Shown here in pieces: positions 8,365 through 10,437 of a stretch of 10,437 nucleotides of DNA (positions within the stretch are counted from its first letter, which is position 1; each line of letters opens with the position of its first letter). Source of the stretch: JALRLA01 sp046047755 (GTDB taxonomy: Bacteria > Bacteroidota > Bacteroidia > NS11-12g > UBA955). Position numbers and translations under genes: made by a program. The notes under the pieces are model-generated. The model did no database searches. It worked only from the letters and a program-made list of their open reading frames with translations, and was not told the DNA's origin. The stretch is from NCBI GenBank assembly GCA_046047755.1, contig JBJOHK010000119.1, positions 1 through 10,437 of the forward strand. Direction: 5' to 3'.

Positions 8365-9078
8365 ATGAATGTGCGCTTGTTTCCCGCTGATCAACGCGGC
8401 CATGCTCAACACGGTTGGCTGGAGAGTTACCACAGTTTCAGCTTTGCCTCGTATTACAACCCCGAGTGTATGCATTTTGGCGCTCTTCGAGTGTTGAATG
8501 ACGATTGGGTGGCTCCGGGTATGGGCTTCGGAACTCATCCTCACGATAATATGGAAATCATCAGCCTTCCCTTGTCTGGTGATTTAGAGCATCGTGATTC
8601 AATGGGCAATCGCTCCATCATCAAAGAAGGGGAGATTCAGGTGATGTCGGCGGGAACGGGAATTACCCATTCAGAATTCAATCCCAACGCCGATCGGGAA
8701 GTTCGCTTTTTGCAGATTTGGCTGTTTCCGCGGGAGAAAAATGTAAACCCTAGATACGATCAGAAGTCGATTGCTGAAATGTTGAAGCCCAATGAATTGT
8801 CAGTGGTGTTGTCTCCTAGTGCAGAAGAGGAAGGCGTTTGGATTCACCAAGATGCCTGGTTTAGCATTGGAGAATTTGACCAAGCCCTAAGTGTTTTGTA
8901 TGAATCAAAAAAGCCCGGAAATGGAGCGTATCTCTTTGTTCTAGAGGGCTCGGTCGAAGTTGAAGGCCATCATTTGGGGCGACGCGATGCCATCGGAATC
9001 TGGAATTATGACCAAGTGACGATAAATCCTGGGTCGGGCTCTCGGCTTTTGTTGATGGATGTACCTATGCAGGCTTAA
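8365..9078 (+). CDS. Pirin-family bicupin protein
   Basis: This 237-residue protein is a pirin (YhhW/YhaK-like), a two-cupin fold in which only the N-terminal cupin normally binds metal. The four expected ligands are in place: His58 and His60 in F-G-T-H-P-H-D-N-M-E, and His102 and Glu104 in G-I-T-H-S-E-F-N. G-W-L-E-S-Y-H-S-F-S-F-A-S-Y-Y at 17-31 is the typical pirin opening, and W-L-F-P at 123-126 leads into the C-terminal cupin. The length is close to that of E. coli YhhW (231). Members of the family have quercetin 2,3-dioxygenase activity in vitro, and others act as redox-sensing cofactors; the true substrate here is unknown. It is probably cytoplasmic, as no signal peptide is present. It follows prfC on the same strand, has its own -7 box, and converges on the DUF3078 gene with a three-base gap. 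Confidence 0.93.
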   Translation: MNVRLFPADQRGHAQHGWLESYHSFSFASYYNPECMHFGALRVLNDDWVAPGMGFGTHPHDNMEIISLPLSGDLEHRDSMGNRSIIKEGEIQVMSAGTGITHSEFNPNADREVRFLQIWLFPREKNVNPRYDQKSIAEMLKPNELSVVLSPSAEEEGVWIHQDAWFSIGEFDQALSVLYESKKPGNGAYLFVLEGSVEVEGHHLGRRDAIGIWNYDQVTINPGSGSRLLLMDVPMQA

Positions 9079-9081
9079 GGG

Positions 9082-10032
9082 TTACCACTGCCGCGTATAT
9101 CCGATGCCCAAAACCCACGAATTCATCCAGGCGCTCTCACCCATAGGGAACAAATCCTGGTCGTAAATGGATATCAACGTATAATTGAGCTGAATGTGCT
9201 GGCTAAGTTGGGCACTCAACCCTAGGTCAATTCGGCTGTCCAACGTGGGTGCAGGGCTCACATAGGGGGCAAAGCCCAAATAGTTGGTTTTGACCTTGTA
9301 CATCTGCTCTGGGCCAAACGTGAATTCATAGCCCATCTGTAGCTGAACACCGAGCTGATTGTCTATGTATTCGCCTTTTGACACCCGGGCAATCATTTCA
9401 GTGTTTCGCAATGCGTAGAGGTTTTGATTCAATACATACGACTGCTTCAAGGTGAAATAACCCAGACGCAGAAAGTAATTGGGGATGGGTTTGAGTTCGA
9501 GGCCAATAGCCATTTGGACTTGCCCCACACTCATGAAACTGGAGGTCAGTTTAGAAACATCCCTGCCCAAAAGGTCTTGGGAATACGTATAGCCAGGCAA
9601 TAGCTGGGTTTGCAAGTTGAAACCCCCATACGAGGTCAATAGATCATATTGCTTAAAGCTATGACCAAACTTGCTGTCAATGAATAAGTTGTCTAGGCTT
9701 TTTTTGTTGCTCCAATAGCGGTTCCCGAAATTATCTAAGCGGCGACTGGCGATGCTGCCCAGGTTGACGTTCAAACTGTTGTCCCAGCTAGTTTTGGCTC
9801 GGCTGATGTTGTACTTAGCCCGAACAAAACCGTTGATGTTGATGTTGTTGTTCGCTCCACCTGTCCAGTTGGGGCTGGTGTTGGAGATGGAGAAATTGAA
9901 CCCCATGTCGGCGCCGTATTCTTTGATGCGCTTAGCTGTGCTGTCCCTAATGGATTGATAATGGCTAGGGCCTGCGAGCAAGCTCCCAGAGCGAACCAAG
10001 AAGAAAAGGAAAACGGGCAAAAGCTTGCGCAT
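9082..10032 (-). CDS. DUF3078-type outer-membrane beta-barrel protein
   Basis: With the ATG at 10032 this is a 316-residue exported protein. Residues 1-20 form a signal peptide: M-R-K, a hydrophobic core (L-L-P-V-F-L-F-F-L-V) and a probable cut after S-L-L-A. The mature part matches my memory of DUF3078, a Bacteroidota family: W-T-G-G-A-N-N-N (56-63), then alternating strands such as F-V-R-A-K-Y-N and S-W-D-N-S-L-N-V-N-L-G, then D-N-L-F-I-D-S-K-F-G and L-L-P-G-Y. The protein ends in strand-like sequence with a terminal aromatic (R-Q-W), as expected for an outer-membrane barrel inserted by the BAM machinery. The molecular role of the family is not known to me. The frame stays open for 26 more codons to 10110, but those residues are polar and would bury the signal peptide, so I reject that start. 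It lies 78 bases after sucC, probably as a separate unit. Confidence 0.85.
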   Translation of the reverse strand: MRKLLPVFLFFLVRSGSLLAGPSHYQSIRDSTAKRIKEYGADMGFNFSISNTSPNWTGGANNNININGFVRAKYNISRAKTSWDNSLNVNLGSIASRRLDNFGNRYWSNKKSLDNLFIDSKFGHSFKQYDLLTSYGGFNLQTQLLPGYTYSQDLLGRDVSKLTSSFMSVGQVQMAIGLELKPIPNYFLRLGYFTLKQSYVLNQNLYALRNTEMIARVSKGEYIDNQLGVQLQMGYEFTFGPEQMYKVKTNYLGFAPYVSPAPTLDSRIDLGLSAQLSQHIQLNYTLISIYDQDLFPMGESAWMNSWVLGIGYTRQW

Positions 10033-10058
10033 GGCGAAAGTCTTTGCAAAATTCGTAC

Positions 10059-10074
10059 AAAAGCCGGTACGGCT
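10059..10074 (-). terminator. Weak candidate terminator after sucC
   Basis: On the minus strand AGCCG, a TAC loop and CGGCT form a five-pair GC-rich stem, followed by TTTG; counting the last stem base, four T's run together. A second short hairpin (CCACAG / CTGTGG with a three-base loop, 10077-10091) lies just before it. Together they could end sucC transcription ahead of the DUF3078 gene, but the stem is short and the T-tract poor. Confidence 0.35.
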
Positions 10075-10110
10075 CTCCACAGAACCTGTGGTGGGTAATG
10101 GGTTGGACAA

Positions 10111-10437
10111 TTAGCCCTTCAATACTTTTTCAACCAACTCGGCGGCTTCTTTCAACGCAATGGCAGAGAAAACTTGAAGACCACTTTCGTCGATGATCTT
10201 TTTGGCTTCTTCTGCATTGGTTCCTTGTAAGCGCACAATGATGGGAATCTGAATGTCGCCGATTTTGCGGTACGCTTCTACCACACCATTGGCAACGCGA
10301 TCGCAACGAACAATACCTCCGAAAATGTTGATCAAAATGGCTTTCACATTGGGGTCGCTCATGATGATGCGGAATCCCGCTTCTACCGTTTCGGCATTGG
10401 CTGTTCCTCCAACGTCCAAGAAGTTAGCAGGCTCACC
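10111..10437 (-). CDS. sucC: Succinyl-CoA ligase beta subunit, C-terminal part
   Basis: The last 108 codons of sucC, cut at its 5' side by the window edge, are visible. SucC is the ADP-forming (or GDP-forming) beta subunit of succinyl-CoA ligase, a TCA-cycle enzyme that makes a nucleoside triphosphate while turning succinyl-CoA into succinate. The visible part is the C-terminal CoA-ligase domain: G-E-P-A-N-F-L-D-V-G-G at the very edge, then N-I-F-G-G-I-V-R-C-D, the family's best-known signature, then R-L-Q-G-T-N and E-E-A-K-K-I-I. The complete protein in this family is close to 390-400 residues, so roughly three quarters lies outside the window. The frame is open to the edge, and the TTG codon at 10419 is an internal Leu, not a start. 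sucD is not visible downstream. Confidence 0.96.
   Translation of the reverse strand, partial: GEPANFLDVGGTANAETVEAGFRIIMSDPNVKAILINIFGGIVRCDRVANGVVEAYRKIGDIQIPIIVRLQGTNAEEAKKIIDESGLQVFSAIALKEAAELVEKVLKG

Noticed and set aside
10047..10054. Possible -7 box (GAATTTTG, minus strand) for the DUF3078 gene
   Set aside because: The first consensus T is missing and no -33 element lies at the right distance, so it is too weak to list.
10033..10110. Longer start for the DUF3078 gene, at 10110
   Set aside because: It would place 26 polar residues before a clear signal peptide. The ATG at 10032 opens directly with M-R-K and a hydrophobic core.

Overview
The window looks like an ordinary stretch of core chromosome from a member of the Bacteroidota. 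Four things point there: a DUF3078-type outer-membrane protein gene, several exact matches to the Bacteroidota promoter -7 element TAnnTTTG just upstream of start codons, a menaquinone gene (menD), and an apparent lack of strong Shine-Dalgarno sequences. I cannot place it more finely than phylum. Coding density is very high and no gene-free stretch reaches 300 bases; the longest is the 183-base divergent region between typA and prfC. I see no mobile element, CRISPR array, tRNA, rRNA or sign of recent transfer.

Layout, left to right. smpB (+) opens the window and converges, with a 4-base stop-codon overlap, on a three-gene minus-strand operon. In transcription order this operon is an MBL-fold hydrolase, menD, and a small secreted or lipid-anchored TPR protein, with gaps of 3 bases and then a 25-base overlap. 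Upstream of it is lpdA (minus), ending in a strong intrinsic terminator; the terminator's T-tract appears to be reused as the -33 box of the hydrolase-menD promoter. typA/bipA (minus) precedes lpdA by 36 bases, and lpdA seems to carry its own -7 box inside that gap. typA diverges from prfC (+). prfC is followed by a pirin-family gene (+) whose -7 box sits only four bases from the ATG. The pirin gene converges on a DUF3078 outer-membrane protein gene (minus), which lies downstream of the 3' end of sucC (minus, cut by the window edge).

Functionally, three genes serve translation and ribosome rescue (smpB, typA, prfC), two serve 2-oxo-acid/TCA metabolism (lpdA, sucC) and one serves menaquinone synthesis (menD). 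The rest are a metallo-hydrolase, a pirin and two envelope proteins. I did not find a new biological system. What merits a second look is the compact regulatory architecture: the terminator/promoter/palindrome overlap at 3168-3224, the nearly leaderless promoters, and the unexplained MBL-menD-TPR operon.
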